From: an uncultured Clostridia bacterium
GTDB lineage: Bacteria > Bacillota > Clostridia > TANB77 > CAG-508
DNA: 49,007 bases
Direction of reading: 5' to 3'
Assembly (NCBI GenBank): GCA_944391575.1
Contig: CALXUC010000010.1
Span: 1-49,007, forward strand
Of this stretch, positions 15,417-23,438 are shown piece after piece; position 1 is the first letter of the stretch; every line of letters starts with the position of its first letter. The position numbers were made by a program, and so were the translations under genes. The notes under the pieces are model-generated. The model did no database searches and was not told the origin of the DNA. It saw only the letters and a program-made list of their open reading frames with translations.

Positions 15417-16401
15417 ATGTTTTTAAAAAAATTAAAAATTGGAAATGTAGAATTAGATAATAATATAATATTAGCGCCTATGGCAGGCGTAACAGACCGA
15501 CCTTTTAGGATAATTGCTAAAGAATATGGTGTAGGTTTAGTTGTAACAGAAATGATAAGTAGTAAAGCTATTTTTTATGATGATAAAAAAACAAAGAAAA
15601 TGCTAAATATGAAAGATGAAAAAAGACCTATTTCCGTTCAAATTTTTGGAAATGATTTAGATGCTATAAAAGTAGCTGTAGAGTATATTAATAATTTTGC
15701 AGATATTATTGATATAAATATGGGATGTCCTGCACCTAAAATTGTTAAAAACGGAGATGGTAGCGCACTTTTAAAAGATTTAACACTTGCAGAAAAAATT
15801 ATTAAAACAGCTGTTGAATATTCTAATGTGCCTATCACAGTAAAATTTAGAAAAGGATGGGATAATAAGAGTATAGTGGCTACAGAATTTGCAGAAATGG
15901 CAGAAAAAGCAGGTGCGAAAATGCTTACTATACACGGTAGAGCAAGAGAAGAATATTATTCACGGAAATGTGGATTTAGATATTATAAAAGATGTTAAAA
16001 AATCTGTTAATATCCCTGTTATCGGTAATGGCGATATAAAAACTGTAGAAGATGCTAAAAAAATGTTTGAATACACAAATGTAGATGGAATAATGATAGG
16101 TAGAGCTACTATAGGTAACCCATGGTTTATTAAAAATGTTATAGATTTTTTGAAAGATGAAGATACTTATATACAGCCAGAAATTTCAAACGAAGAAAAA
16201 CTTGCTGTGATTTTGAAGCATTTAAATCTATTAATAGAAGAAAAAGGTGAAATTGTGGCAGTAAAAGAAATGAGAAAACATATTGCTCATTATGTTAAAA
16301 ACATGCCTAATGCTACTTCTATTCGTGAAAAGGTAAATTCTATTGAAGATAGAGAGACTTTAGAAAAGACTTTAAGAAATAGTTTAATTACATTAAACTA
16401 A
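15417..16401 (+). pseudogene. dusB: tRNA-dihydrouridine synthase (DusB-like), frameshifted
   Basis: Two overlapping frames together make one full Dus protein of about 327 residues. Frame 1 (15417-15998) holds the FMN-binding start ILAPMAGVTDRPFR, the catalytic-Cys motif INMGCPAPKIVK and TIHGRAREEYYS. Frame 2 continues GNVDLDIIKDVKKSVNIPVIGNGDI and GIMIGRATIGNPW to 16401. Deleting one C near 15963 (TCA-C-GGA) joins them into the expected YYSGNVD. Dus enzymes reduce uridines in the tRNA D-loop. As written, the first frame would end at about 193 residues without the C-terminal tRNA-binding domain. A sequencing error is as likely as a true mutation; no slippery heptamer is obvious. Confidence 0.85.
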
Positions 16402-16403
16402 TA

Positions 16404-16454
16404 AAAGAATATTATATATGTATTTTAAATTAAAAGACATATATAATATTCTTT
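16404..16454. terminator. Terminator between convergent dusB and sigE
   Basis: A perfect 18-bp stem (16404-16421 with 16437-16454). The minus-strand side ends TTCTTTTATT, so it mainly serves the spoIIGA-sigE transcript, and probably also stops dusB. Confidence 0.75.
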
Positions 16455-16499
16455 AAAAAATTTAATTTTTATTTTTGAAAAATGACACAAGTGTTTAAA

Positions 16500-17256
16500 C
16501 TACCCGGTCTTTTTCATTATATCTTTCTTCATTTTTTCTATTATCTTTTTTTCAAGTCGTGATATGTAACTTTGCGATATACCGCAACATATCGGCGACT
16601 TCTTTTTGCGTTTTTTCTTTTTGATTTGTATTAATTCCAAATCTTAATTCCATCAAGTATTTTTCCCTACTACTTAATTTACTCATGGCAACTCTTAATA
16701 ACTTCAAATCGACTTCATCCTCTAATCTTCTCGATGTAACATCTGGCTCTGTCCCTAACAAGTCCGACAATAAAAGTTCGTTTCCATCGCCATCTTGATT
16801 AAGTGGCTCATCTATAGATACTTCTGTTTTTATTTTATTACTTTTTCTTAAAAACATTAATATTTCATTTTCTATACATCTCGAAGCATATGTAGCTAAT
16901 TTTATATTTTTACCAACATTAAATGTATTTATTGCCTTCATTAATCCTATCGTTCCAATAGATATTAAATCTTCGATACCAACGCCTGTATTTTCAAATT
17001 TTTTAGCAATATATACAACTAATCTTAAATTTCTTTCCACCAATATTTTTCTCTTTTCTTCGCATCCCGCTTCTATTTCCTCTAAAATTTTATTTTCTTC
17101 CTCTTGAGAAAGTGGTGGAGGCAATGTTTGCGCTCCAGCTATGTAAAAAATAGATGAATCTATTAATCTTAATTGGTACCTAACCTCGTCCTCTTCCTCA
17201 AAAAATTTTTTATGCAAATTCTTTAAAGTATTTTTTATAACTTCTAAAATATCCAT
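16500..17256 (-). pseudogene. sigE: Sporulation sigma factor SigE, frameshifted near its C-terminus
   Basis: Sigma-E, the early mother-cell sigma factor. The best start is the ATG at 17256 (after GGAGGAATGTGTT), giving a pro-sequence of about 25-30 residues to be removed by SpoIIGA. Region 2 is intact ([50 protein letters not shown]), as is the region 3/4 start ([14 protein letters not shown]). After EVADML the frame goes to YIAKLHITT and stops, but dropping the C opposite plus-strand G16584 restores [17 protein letters not shown] and continues to a stop at 16500. The lost part is region 4.2, which reads the -35, so the protein as written should not work. Sequencing error or genuine loss cannot be told apart here. 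Confidence 0.87.
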
Positions 17257-17338
17257 AACACATTCCTCCATTACATATAAATTATATTTACTCACAAAGC
17301 AAATTTATTTTTCTAATAAATCTGCACCTATAATTGCA

Positions 17339-18232
17339 TTATAAATACCGCTCTTTTGATAACTTTTTATTATACATACCTATTATTATATTTTCAATTT
17401 TTTCATGTTCATACTCACCATTTTCAATTACTTTCAAATAATCAGCTTTAATACCTAATAATAAACCGTTTTCTTTTCCCAAAGAATTAAAAGGAATCAC
17501 TCTAAACTTATTTAAAAATTTACTTATTTCCGCTCTCTTCTCTTCATCTTCTATATCATTTACATTTAAAACATCTGTATTACCTACAATAATGTTATCA
17601 ATATTTTTTAATATTTCGTCAGGCACTAATTGAAATAAATATGTAGTTTCAACAACTATTACTGGCACACCAGTAATAGGTTCTTTTAAAAAATTACCAC
17701 TATCTATTAATGCTTTTACAAGCCTTTTATTTCCCTCAATAGAAATTTCTACCTCACATATTTTTTTCTTTTTGCTATATCTATTTTTTATAATGCTATA
17801 AAATATAGATATTAAAATAAATCCTACTACACCACCAAATAAAACTATCTTTATCGGATATGTACCTATGTAAACGCCATTTTTCATTAATATGTTCTCT
17901 GGCTTTATAAAATATAGCAATGCTAATGCAACACCACCAAATGTAAATGATACTACGTAAAATACTAATACCGCTTTAAGTAAACTTTTAAAACTTTTTG
18001 TATCTGCTGAAATATACACTATAATTACAGATATTAAAATTTTCAAAAAAATAGTATTATATATTTCAAAAACTTTTGTAACACTTAAAACAGCATAAAT
18101 TGCCCCTATTAGGCTACCTAATAAAATTCTAATCGGCTTATTATTTAGTTTTAGTAATAATACTGTTGCATAAATTATTATATAATTCATACATATATTT
18201 TCTAAAAAAACAATATCTAAATATACAGTCAT
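17339..18232 (-). CDS. spoIIGA: Sigma-E processing peptidase SpoIIGA
   Basis: A 297-residue membrane-embedded aspartic protease that cleaves pro-sigma-E. Its N-terminal half has five hydrophobic helices (YLDIVFLENICMNYIIIYAT starts the first), and the C-terminal domain carries the catalytic loop ALIDSGNFLKEPITG, with the Asp-Ser-Gly triplet. sigE follows 82 bases downstream on the same strand, the conserved arrangement. There is no Shine-Dalgarno sequence directly before the ATG; instead a strong one lies upstream of a long hairpin (see 18233-18308). Compared with Bacillus, the spoIIGA-sigE pair faces ftsZ rather than following it. Confidence 0.92.
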   Translation of the reverse strand: MTVYLDIVFLENICMNYIIIYATVLLLKLNNKPIRILLGSLIGAIYAVLSVTKVFEIYNTIFLKILISVIIVYISADTKSFKSLLKAVLVFYVVSFTFGGVALALLYFIKPENILMKNGVYIGTYPIKIVLFGGVVGFILISIFYSIIKNRYSKKKKICEVEISIEGNKRLVKALIDSGNFLKEPITGVPVIVVETTYLFQLVPDEILKNIDNIIVGNTDVLNVNDIEDEEKRAEISKFLNKFRVIPFNSLGKENGLLLGIKADYLKVIENGEYEHEKIENIIIGMYNKKLSKERYL

Positions 18233-18308
18233 TTTTATTAAAATAAAAAAGTTTAAAGGGTATTAAAGGAGGTTACCAATTTAACTTTTTTATTTTTTCC
18301 TCCTTCCT
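18233..18308 (-). promoter_or_regulatory. spoIIGA leader: Shine-Dalgarno, hairpin with anti-SD loop, start codon
   Basis: On the minus strand GGAAGGAGG (18307-18299) is followed by a 14-bp stem (AAAATAAAAAAGTT with AACTTTTTTATTTT) plus further AAA/TTT and GGTA/TACC pairs. The apical loop contains CCTCCTTT, complementary to the Shine-Dalgarno sequence. The stem ends 9 bases before the ATG. Folded, it would bring the ribosome site to normal distance; unfolded, the loop could mask it. The U-run also makes it terminator-like. Confidence 0.6.
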
Positions 18309-18361
18309 CTTTACTATACCACTTTTCTATTTAAAAATTTGTCTCTTTTTAGGGGCGAAAA

Positions 18362-18395
18362 AAAGAAATAATCTAAATTTTTAGATTATTTCTTT
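18362..18395 (-). terminator. Terminator-like hairpin facing left
   Basis: AAAGAAATAATCTAAA pairs perfectly over 16 bp with its inverse (18362-18377 with 18380-18395). On the minus strand it runs straight into a T-run, so it should stop a leftward transcript. The only gene to its right (mazF) points the other way, which leaves the transcript it ends unexplained; alternatively it is a spoIIGA leader attenuator. Confidence 0.55.
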
Positions 18396-18659
18396 AAATA
18401 TACTCTTTTTTATTAATATATATTACAATTTTCCACAAATTATTCAGAAAATTATAACATTTGTTTTACAATTCCTAGTTAAATATTTAAAGTCGATATA
18501 TATTTTTTTCAAATTAAAGCTATAAAATTAAAAAAATTGGTAATACTACTATTATAAAATTTAATATTAAAATATTAAAACAAAAAAACAATTTGTACAT
18601 ATAATATAATGTAATAATATTTTAAATATTAAATGCAAAAAATAATAGGAGTGAAATTT
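18396..18659. other. AT-rich intergenic stretch before mazF
   Basis: No gene is seen. Two overlapping TATAAT motifs (18600-18605 and 18605-18610) could serve mazF but lack a clear -35. At 18483-18505 the sequence TTTAAAGTCGATATATAT resembles the left end of hairpin copy C (TTTAAAGTCGTGATATAT), so a decayed copy is possible. No antitoxin open frame is present upstream of mazF. Confidence 0.4.
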
Positions 18660-19010
18660 ATGGTAATAAAAAGAGGAGATATGTTTTATGCTGATTTAAG
18701 TCCTGTTGTAGGTTCAGAGCAAGGAGGTATACGACCAGTATTAATAATTCAAAATGATACGGGAAATAAATATAGTCCAACAGTAATTGCAGCAGCTATT
18801 ACATCTCAAACTGGGAAAACAAAATTACCAACACATATAGAAATAGGAGCAGAAGATGTAGGATTAAAATCTAATTCTATAGTATTAACAGAACAAATAA
18901 GAACAATAGATAAATCAAGATTAAAAGAAAAAATAGGTCATATTGAAGACGATACAGTTATGCAAAAAATTAATAATGCATTAGGTGTAAGCTTTGGATT
19001 AGGAGAATAA
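18660..19010 (+). CDS. mazF: MazF/EndoA-type mRNA interferase, without antitoxin
   Basis: A 116-residue MazF (PemK/NdoA) toxin, an endoribonuclease that cuts mRNA at short sites. The N-terminus [20 protein letters not shown] and the following RPVLIIQND match the EndoA subgroup, and [12 protein letters not shown] is the conserved C-terminal part. I choose the ATG at 18660 because AGGAG sits 9 bases upstream; an earlier ATG at 18633 lacks a ribosome site. In Bacilli the antitoxin gene lies directly upstream, but none is found here, so it may be encoded elsewhere or this may be a housekeeping orphan. A terminator follows. Confidence 0.92.
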   Translation: MVIKRGDMFYADLSPVVGSEQGGIRPVLIIQNDTGNKYSPTVIAAAITSQTGKTKLPTHIEIGAEDVGLKSNSIVLTEQIRTIDKSRLKEKIGHIEDDTVMQKINNALGVSFGLGE

Positions 19011-19028
19011 GAAGAATTAAAATATATC

Positions 19029-19063
19029 AAAATAGACGAGCTAAAAAATAGCTCGCCTATTTT
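19029..19063. terminator. Terminator after mazF
   Basis: AAAATAG-A-CGAGCTA pairs with TAGCTCG-C-CTATTTT across an A-rich loop with one mismatch. It lies between convergent mazF and the HD-GYP gene and can serve both. Confidence 0.8.
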
Positions 19064-19072
19064 AAATTTGCG

Positions 19073-20020
19073 TTAAATTTTTAAATGTTTTATAACATTA
19101 ATTTCATTATATAAGTTATCGATTTTTTCATGCCTTACCTTATAAGCATTTCTATAATCATTTAAAATGTTATTAAAATTTTCTACAGTTTCTCCAGTGC
19201 TTAGTAGCGCTTTTATATTTTCGCCATAATATATTTTATCTTTTTCAGTCATACTTATTTTATATTTATCATAATTTTCTTTAACATTTTCTAATCTTTT
19301 TATTTGTTGCTCTAAATATACTATATATTCCTTTACGCAATCGATTTCGTATTCAATGTCAGATATAACAATTTTAAATAGTTGGGCGAGAATTTTTTTA
19401 TTAATTTTTCCGTACTTTTTGCGGATTTTTACTAATTTTTTATCTAAATGTTCTTCAGGTTTAGCAGGAACAGGGGTTGCATTCTCGATCAATATTTTTA
19501 AAGTATCTGAAATACCAACGTGAGATTTATATTGTCTTTTATTTACAATAGCATCATACTCATCAGCTACTCTAATTATTTGACCTTCCAAAGGAATTTC
19601 GTTTATAGTTACTCCATGAGGGTACCCAGTACCATTTAAAGCTTCATGATGGTATAAAGGACCGTTTGCATATGGCTGTAAAAGAGGATCCGCCATACAA
19701 ATATTATAACCTCTAATAGCATGAGTTTTCATAATTTCATATTCCTCATTAGTTAATTTACCTTTTTTTTGTAAAATTTCGTGAGGAATAAACATTTTCC
19801 CAATATCATGCAAGTATGCGCAAGTCGTACAGTATACAGTAAAAGTAGGATTAAGTTTAAGATGTTCGCATAATCTACAAGTAATATTTGCAACACTCTC
19901 ACTATGTTTCCTTGTAAAAACATCTAAAGTATCTAATCTACTTAATTGGTATCTCATAGTTTCATTTAAATTGTATGATTTTAAACTAGTTTTGTTATAA
20001 AAATCAAACGTTTCATTCAT
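19073..20020 (-). CDS. HD-GYP domain protein, putative cyclic-di-GMP phosphodiesterase
   Basis: A 315-residue soluble protein. Its HD-GYP domain (about 25-200) shows H39, the metal pair H71-D72 in HDIGK, H100, H124-H125 and the signature GTGYP (130-134), then RVADEYDAI. Such proteins hydrolyse cyclic di-GMP or related nucleotides. The C-terminal half (about 205-315) is predicted coiled coil without a known domain. I choose the ATG at 20020, preceded by AGGAGAG, over a longer start at 20065. It is monocistronic. No GGDEF cyclase or recognised c-di-GMP riboswitch lies in the window, so the signal it acts on is open. Confidence 0.85.
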   Translation of the reverse strand: MNETFDFYNKTSLKSYNLNETMRYQLSRLDTLDVFTRKHSESVANITCRLCEHLKLNPTFTVYCTTCAYLHDIGKMFIPHEILQKKGKLTNEEYEIMKTHAIRGYNICMADPLLQPYANGPLYHHEALNGTGYPHGVTINEIPLEGQIIRVADEYDAIVNKRQYKSHVGISDTLKILIENATPVPAKPEEHLDKKLVKIRKKYGKINKKILAQLFKIVISDIEYEIDCVKEYIVYLEQQIKRLENVKENYDKYKISMTEKDKIYYGENIKALLSTGETVENFNNILNDYRNAYKVRHEKIDNLYNEINVIKHLKI

Positions 20021-20123
20021 ATAAAAAATCTCTCCTATATATTGATAAAATATAGTATATAACAAATTTGATAAAAAGTCTATAAAATTTTTAAAAAATC
20101 TAAATGTTTAATGTAATGAACTC

Positions 20124-20152
20124 TTGATATTTTCACACAAATGTAGTAAAAT
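20124..20152 (+). promoter_or_regulatory. Promoter of the unknown gene at 20228
   Basis: TTGATA (20124-20129) and TAAAAT (20147-20152) at 17 bases, about 75 bases before the start codon. Confidence 0.6.
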
Positions 20153-20227
20153 AAATCTGAAAATACATCAAGAAAAAAAGTAGATAACATGTTTTAGCAT
20201 AATCTACAACAAAAGGAGTGAATTTTG

Positions 20228-21271
20228 ATGAAATTAAAAAGTTCAATTATAAAAGAATACTTAAATTCTCAAAATATAGAAGAAGATAATTTACCAGAAA
20301 AATTTGAATTAACTATAGATGCAAAAAACGTTATGAATAGATATTACAAAGAAGAAGTATCTAAAATACAAGAAGATTTAATTGCTCTATTAGAAAATAA
20401 TATGTATTCCTTAACATTAAGAAATATAAAACTAGATGAATCTAAAACTATGGAATTTATAATGCAAAAAATAGGAGAAAACGTAAAGAACTTTAAAATA
20501 GAAAATTCATATATAGGAAATTTAGATTCATATATAAGTACAATTTCTGAAAAAATAGGAAAAAACTATTCATTATCTGAAAAACAACATATACAAAATT
20601 TTGAGTATAATAAAGATAATGAAATGCTTGTAATATCGGCAGAAAATTTAGATATTTTATCAGAAATAAATAGATACAAAAAAGCTAGAATGTTAAAAAT
20701 AAAAGTATATTCAAAAGCAGAATTATCTAACATAACAAAATATATAGATTCAATTAGAGAATTAAAACTATCAAATGTTATTTTAGTAGATAAGAGTGAA
20801 GAAAAAATATCTGAAATCTATAATTATGAAAATTATATAAACGGTAAAATAATAATTTTTCAAAGTGACTTAATAAAGGAAAGTTTAGGATTTGACAAAC
20901 TTCCTACTAAAAAAGTAAATAGAACAATGTATAAATTTAAAATTGATGGAAGCAAAGTAGAAGGTGAACCTGTATACGTTTTAGAAGGAAAGCAATTAGA
21001 ATTATTTAAAAAAGATATGCAAGAAATTACTAAATATATAAACATAGCTAGAATTGAATATAAAAATCTAGTTGTACCGGATACTTGCGAAATAAAAGAA
21101 ATATTAAGCGAAGCAGAAAGTAAGTCTTTTAATATTAAAGAAGAGGAAATAGAAGACGAAAATACATTTGAAGTAAAAAGAAGTTTCTTTAGTATCATAA
21201 TAGAAAAAATATGTAAATTATTTAATATAAATCTAGGTGCTAATAAGGAACAAAAGAAATTCCCACTTTAA
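20228..21271 (+). CDS. Uncharacterised protein
   Basis: A 347-residue protein with no family I can name. It has no signal peptide. The sequence is rich in Lys, Glu, Ile and Asn, with alternating strands and helices (for example YSLTLRNIKLDES and LKIKVYSKAELSNI), and a strongly hydrophobic, amphipathic helix near the C-terminus (SFFSIIIEKICKLFNI, about 318-333) that could hold it to the membrane. I take the ATG at 20228, which follows AGGAGTGA; a TTG lies one codon earlier. It has its own promoter, and a hairpin element plus rpsU follow. No operon context points to a function. Confidence 0.7.
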   Translation: MKLKSSIIKEYLNSQNIEEDNLPEKFELTIDAKNVMNRYYKEEVSKIQEDLIALLENNMYSLTLRNIKLDESKTMEFIMQKIGENVKNFKIENSYIGNLDSYISTISEKIGKNYSLSEKQHIQNFEYNKDNEMLVISAENLDILSEINRYKKARMLKIKVYSKAELSNITKYIDSIRELKLSNVILVDKSEEKISEIYNYENYINGKIIIFQSDLIKESLGFDKLPTKKVNRTMYKFKIDGSKVEGEPVYVLEGKQLELFKKDMQEITKYINIARIEYKNLVVPDTCEIKEILSEAESKSFNIKEEEIEDENTFEVKRSFFSIIIEKICKLFNINLGANKEQKKFPL

Positions 21272-21321
21272 TACCGAAAGCTATATATCACTATTTTGTA
21301 AAGTACTTAATGAGCTGTTAC

Positions 21322-21476
21322 AAATTTCGGAACAATTCAGCATGTATTTAAATAAAAGCTTGATATCTAGCTATTTGCAAGTCAAGACCCGGATTGTTGC
21401 GCTTAAGCTATGTTTTGACTAAAAATAGCTATATATCAAGCTTTTAGCAAGTATTTCCTAAGTTGTTACCAAATTT
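21322..21476 (+). repeat. Interspersed hairpin element, copy D (forward, extended form)
   Basis: The core (21353-21446) has 24-bp arms with one mismatch and the loop GACCCGGATTGT. Outside it, AAATTTCGGAACAATTCAG on the left mirrors CTAAGTTGTTACCAAATTT on the right with few differences, so the whole inverted structure is about 155 bp with AAATTT at both ends. This is the best view of a possible full-length element. Confidence 0.9.
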
Positions 21477-21499
21477 CTATGCAAAAAATAATTTTTCTA

Positions 21500-21529
21500 T
21501 TGACAAATTACATCAAAATGTAATATAAT
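21500..21529 (+). promoter_or_regulatory. Promoter of rpsU
   Basis: Consensus TTGACA (21500-21505) and TATAAT (21524-21529) with an 18-base spacer: a strong promoter, as expected for a ribosomal protein gene. Confidence 0.85.
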
Positions 21530-21612
21530 AAGGAATAGTTAGGGAAAAGGAAATTTTAGGAAACCCCAAATAATCCCAAACACGTTTTCAAACTTGGAAG
21601 GAGGGGAAATAT

Positions 21613-21783
21613 ATGTCAGAAGTAAAAGTTAATAATGGAAATATAGAGGAAGCTTTAAAACGCTTTAAAAGACAATGCGCTAGAAATGGAGTTTTACAAG
21701 AAGTACGTAAAAGAGAGCATTATGAGAAGCCAAGTGTGAAAAGAAAGAAAAAATCAGAGGCGGCTAGAAAAAGAAAGTTTTAA
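21613..21783 (+). CDS. rpsU: Ribosomal protein bS21
   Basis: A 56-residue small-subunit ribosomal protein. The sequence begins [20 protein letters not shown], continues with [20 protein letters not shown] and ends in the basic tail [14 protein letters not shown], all typical of bS21. The ATG follows GGAAGGAGGGG. It has its own consensus promoter and a T-rich terminator, so it is a single-gene unit. In many Firmicutes a yqeY gene follows, but here the M16 peptidases do. Confidence 0.97.
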   Translation: MSEVKVNNGNIEEALKRFKRQCARNGVLQEVRKREHYEKPSVKRKKKSEAARKRKF

Positions 21784-21803
21784 TTTATACATAAAGTAAA
21801 AAG

Positions 21804-21827
21804 TGGGGAATTTTTCCCCATTTTTTT
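21804..21827 (+). terminator. Terminator after rpsU
   Basis: TGGGGAA pairs with TTCCCCA across a three-base loop and is followed by seven T. Confidence 0.92.
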
Positions 21828-21948
21828 ATTTTTTTCATAATATATAAAAAATTGGAAATAATAAAAGAGAATAAGTGAAAGTTGAAAAGAGTTGTAACTC
21901 TTTTCTAACTAAATTATTGTTTTAACAAAGAAAGGAATGATATTAATT

Positions 21949-23223
21949 ATGGAATATAAAAATAAGGAGATAAAAAAAGGTATAAAAATACATTATATAA
22001 AAACAGATTTATTTAAAACAGATTTAATCTCTATATTTATAACAAGAAAATTAAACAGAGACACTGTAACTAAAAATACATTAATACCAGCTGTATTAAC
22101 AAGTGGAACAAAAACAATGCCTACACAAGAAGCCATAAATAAAGAAATGGAAAATTTGTATGGTGCAGAAATGGATTGTGGTGTAGAAAAAACTGGAGAT
22201 AATCAAGTATTAAAATTCTATATAGAATCAATAAATAATAAGTATGTTTTAACAAATGAAAATTTAATAGAAGCGGTTATTAATAAATTATTAGAAATAG
22301 TATTTGAGCCAGTATTAGAGAATGGAATTTTTAAATCTGATTACGTTGAAAAAGAAAAAGTAAAAGTTAAACAATTAATAGAAGGTAAAATAGATAATAA
22401 AGATAAGTATGCTATGGATAGAATGATAGAAGAAATGTATAAAGGCGAGTTATATGGCTTATACAAATACGGATATGTAGAAGATGTTGAAAAAATAAAT
22501 GCGGAAGATTTATATAAAACATATTTAGACTTAATTGAAAATTCAAAAATAGATATAATAATATCAGGTGATTTTCATCAAGAATCAGTTGAAAATATAA
22601 TAGTAAATAATGAGAATATAAAAAAATTAAAAGATAGAAATCCTGATTATGTTGTAAATAATGAAACTACAGAGCATAAGGAAGCAAAGGAAGAAAAGAC
22701 AGTAGAAGAATCTTTAAATGTAGCACAAGGTAAATTAGTACTTGGCTTAGATGTGTTAGATAATAGTGACGATGTTAAATATATTTTAGGTGTATATAAT
22801 ACAATTTTAGGTGGAAGTGCAACATCAAAATTATTCCAAAATGTAAGAGAAAAAGAAAGTTTGGCATATTCAATAGGAAGTAGATATTTAAAACAAAAAA
22901 ATAATATAATTGTAAAAGCTGGTATAGAAATTGAAAATTACGAAAAAGCTTTAAAATTAATAAAAAACGAAATAGAAGATATGAAAAAAGGAAATTTTGA
23001 TGAAGAAGATGTTGAGCAAGCAAAACAATTTATAACTTATGGAATAAATGCAATAATAGAAGACCAAGAAACAGGAGTAAATTATTATATAAGTCAAGAG
23101 CTTTCAGGAAGTATTGTAAGCCCTAAAGAATATAGCGAAAAAATAAGTAAAGTAAGTAAGGAAGATATTGTTAGAGTGGCTCAAAATATAAGAATTAATA
23201 CAGTTTATTTCTTAAAAAATTAG
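21949..23223 (+). CDS. M16-family peptidase homologue, non-catalytic (YmfF-like)
   Basis: A 424-residue M16 (pitrilysin/insulinase) family protein. The zinc motif HxxEH is missing: the corresponding region reads AINKEMENLYGAEMDC, so this is likely the inactive partner. The C-terminal half has GVYNTILGGSATSKLFQNVREKESLAYSIGS, the conserved substrate-closing region with the R/Y pair. The next gene encodes the active partner, and such pairs (YmfF/YmfH, AlbE/AlbF) form heterodimers that process peptides. The ATG at 21949 is 9 bases after AAAGGAATG; an ATG at 21937 overlaps that site. Confidence 0.88.
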   Translation: MEYKNKEIKKGIKIHYIKTDLFKTDLISIFITRKLNRDTVTKNTLIPAVLTSGTKTMPTQEAINKEMENLYGAEMDCGVEKTGDNQVLKFYIESINNKYVLTNENLIEAVINKLLEIVFEPVLENGIFKSDYVEKEKVKVKQLIEGKIDNKDKYAMDRMIEEMYKGELYGLYKYGYVEDVEKINAEDLYKTYLDLIENSKIDIIISGDFHQESVENIIVNNENIKKLKDRNPDYVVNNETTEHKEAKEEKTVEESLNVAQGKLVLGLDVLDNSDDVKYILGVYNTILGGSATSKLFQNVREKESLAYSIGSRYLKQKNNIIVKAGIEIENYEKALKLIKNEIEDMKKGNFDEEDVEQAKQFITYGINAIIEDQETGVNYYISQELSGSIVSPKEYSEKISKVSKEDIVRVAQNIRINTVYFLKN

Positions 23224-23261
23224 TGGATAATAAAGGTTTATAGGTAACCTTTTAAAAGCTA

Positions 23262-23400
23262 TAACAACTTAGCAGAAACTTAAATAAAAGCTTGATATAT
23301 AACTATTTGCAAGTCAAGACCCGGATTGTACCGCTTTAGATATGGTTTGACTAAAAATAGTTATATATCAAGCCTCTAATAAATATCTTATGAGTTGTTA
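23262..23400 (+). repeat. Interspersed hairpin element, copy E (forward, extended form)
   Basis: The core (23290-23373) has perfect 19-bp arms in which AACTATTT/AAATAGTT replaces AGCTATTT/AAATAGCT, a paired G-C to A-T change. Outside it TAACAACTTAG (from 23262) is mirrored by TGAGTTGTTA (to 23400). It separates the two M16 peptidase genes. Confidence 0.9.
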
Positions 23401-23438
23401 ATAAAAACCTAAATATAATATGTAAGGAATTGAGAATA

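Noticed and set aside
15951-15975. Programmed ribosomal frameshift in dusB
   Set aside because: No slippery heptamer, stimulatory Shine-Dalgarno or stem is apparent, and Dus genes are not known to use frameshifting.
21237-21422. 61-codon frame running from the end of the unknown gene into hairpin copy D
   Set aside because: No ribosome site, and it would translate the inverted repeat.
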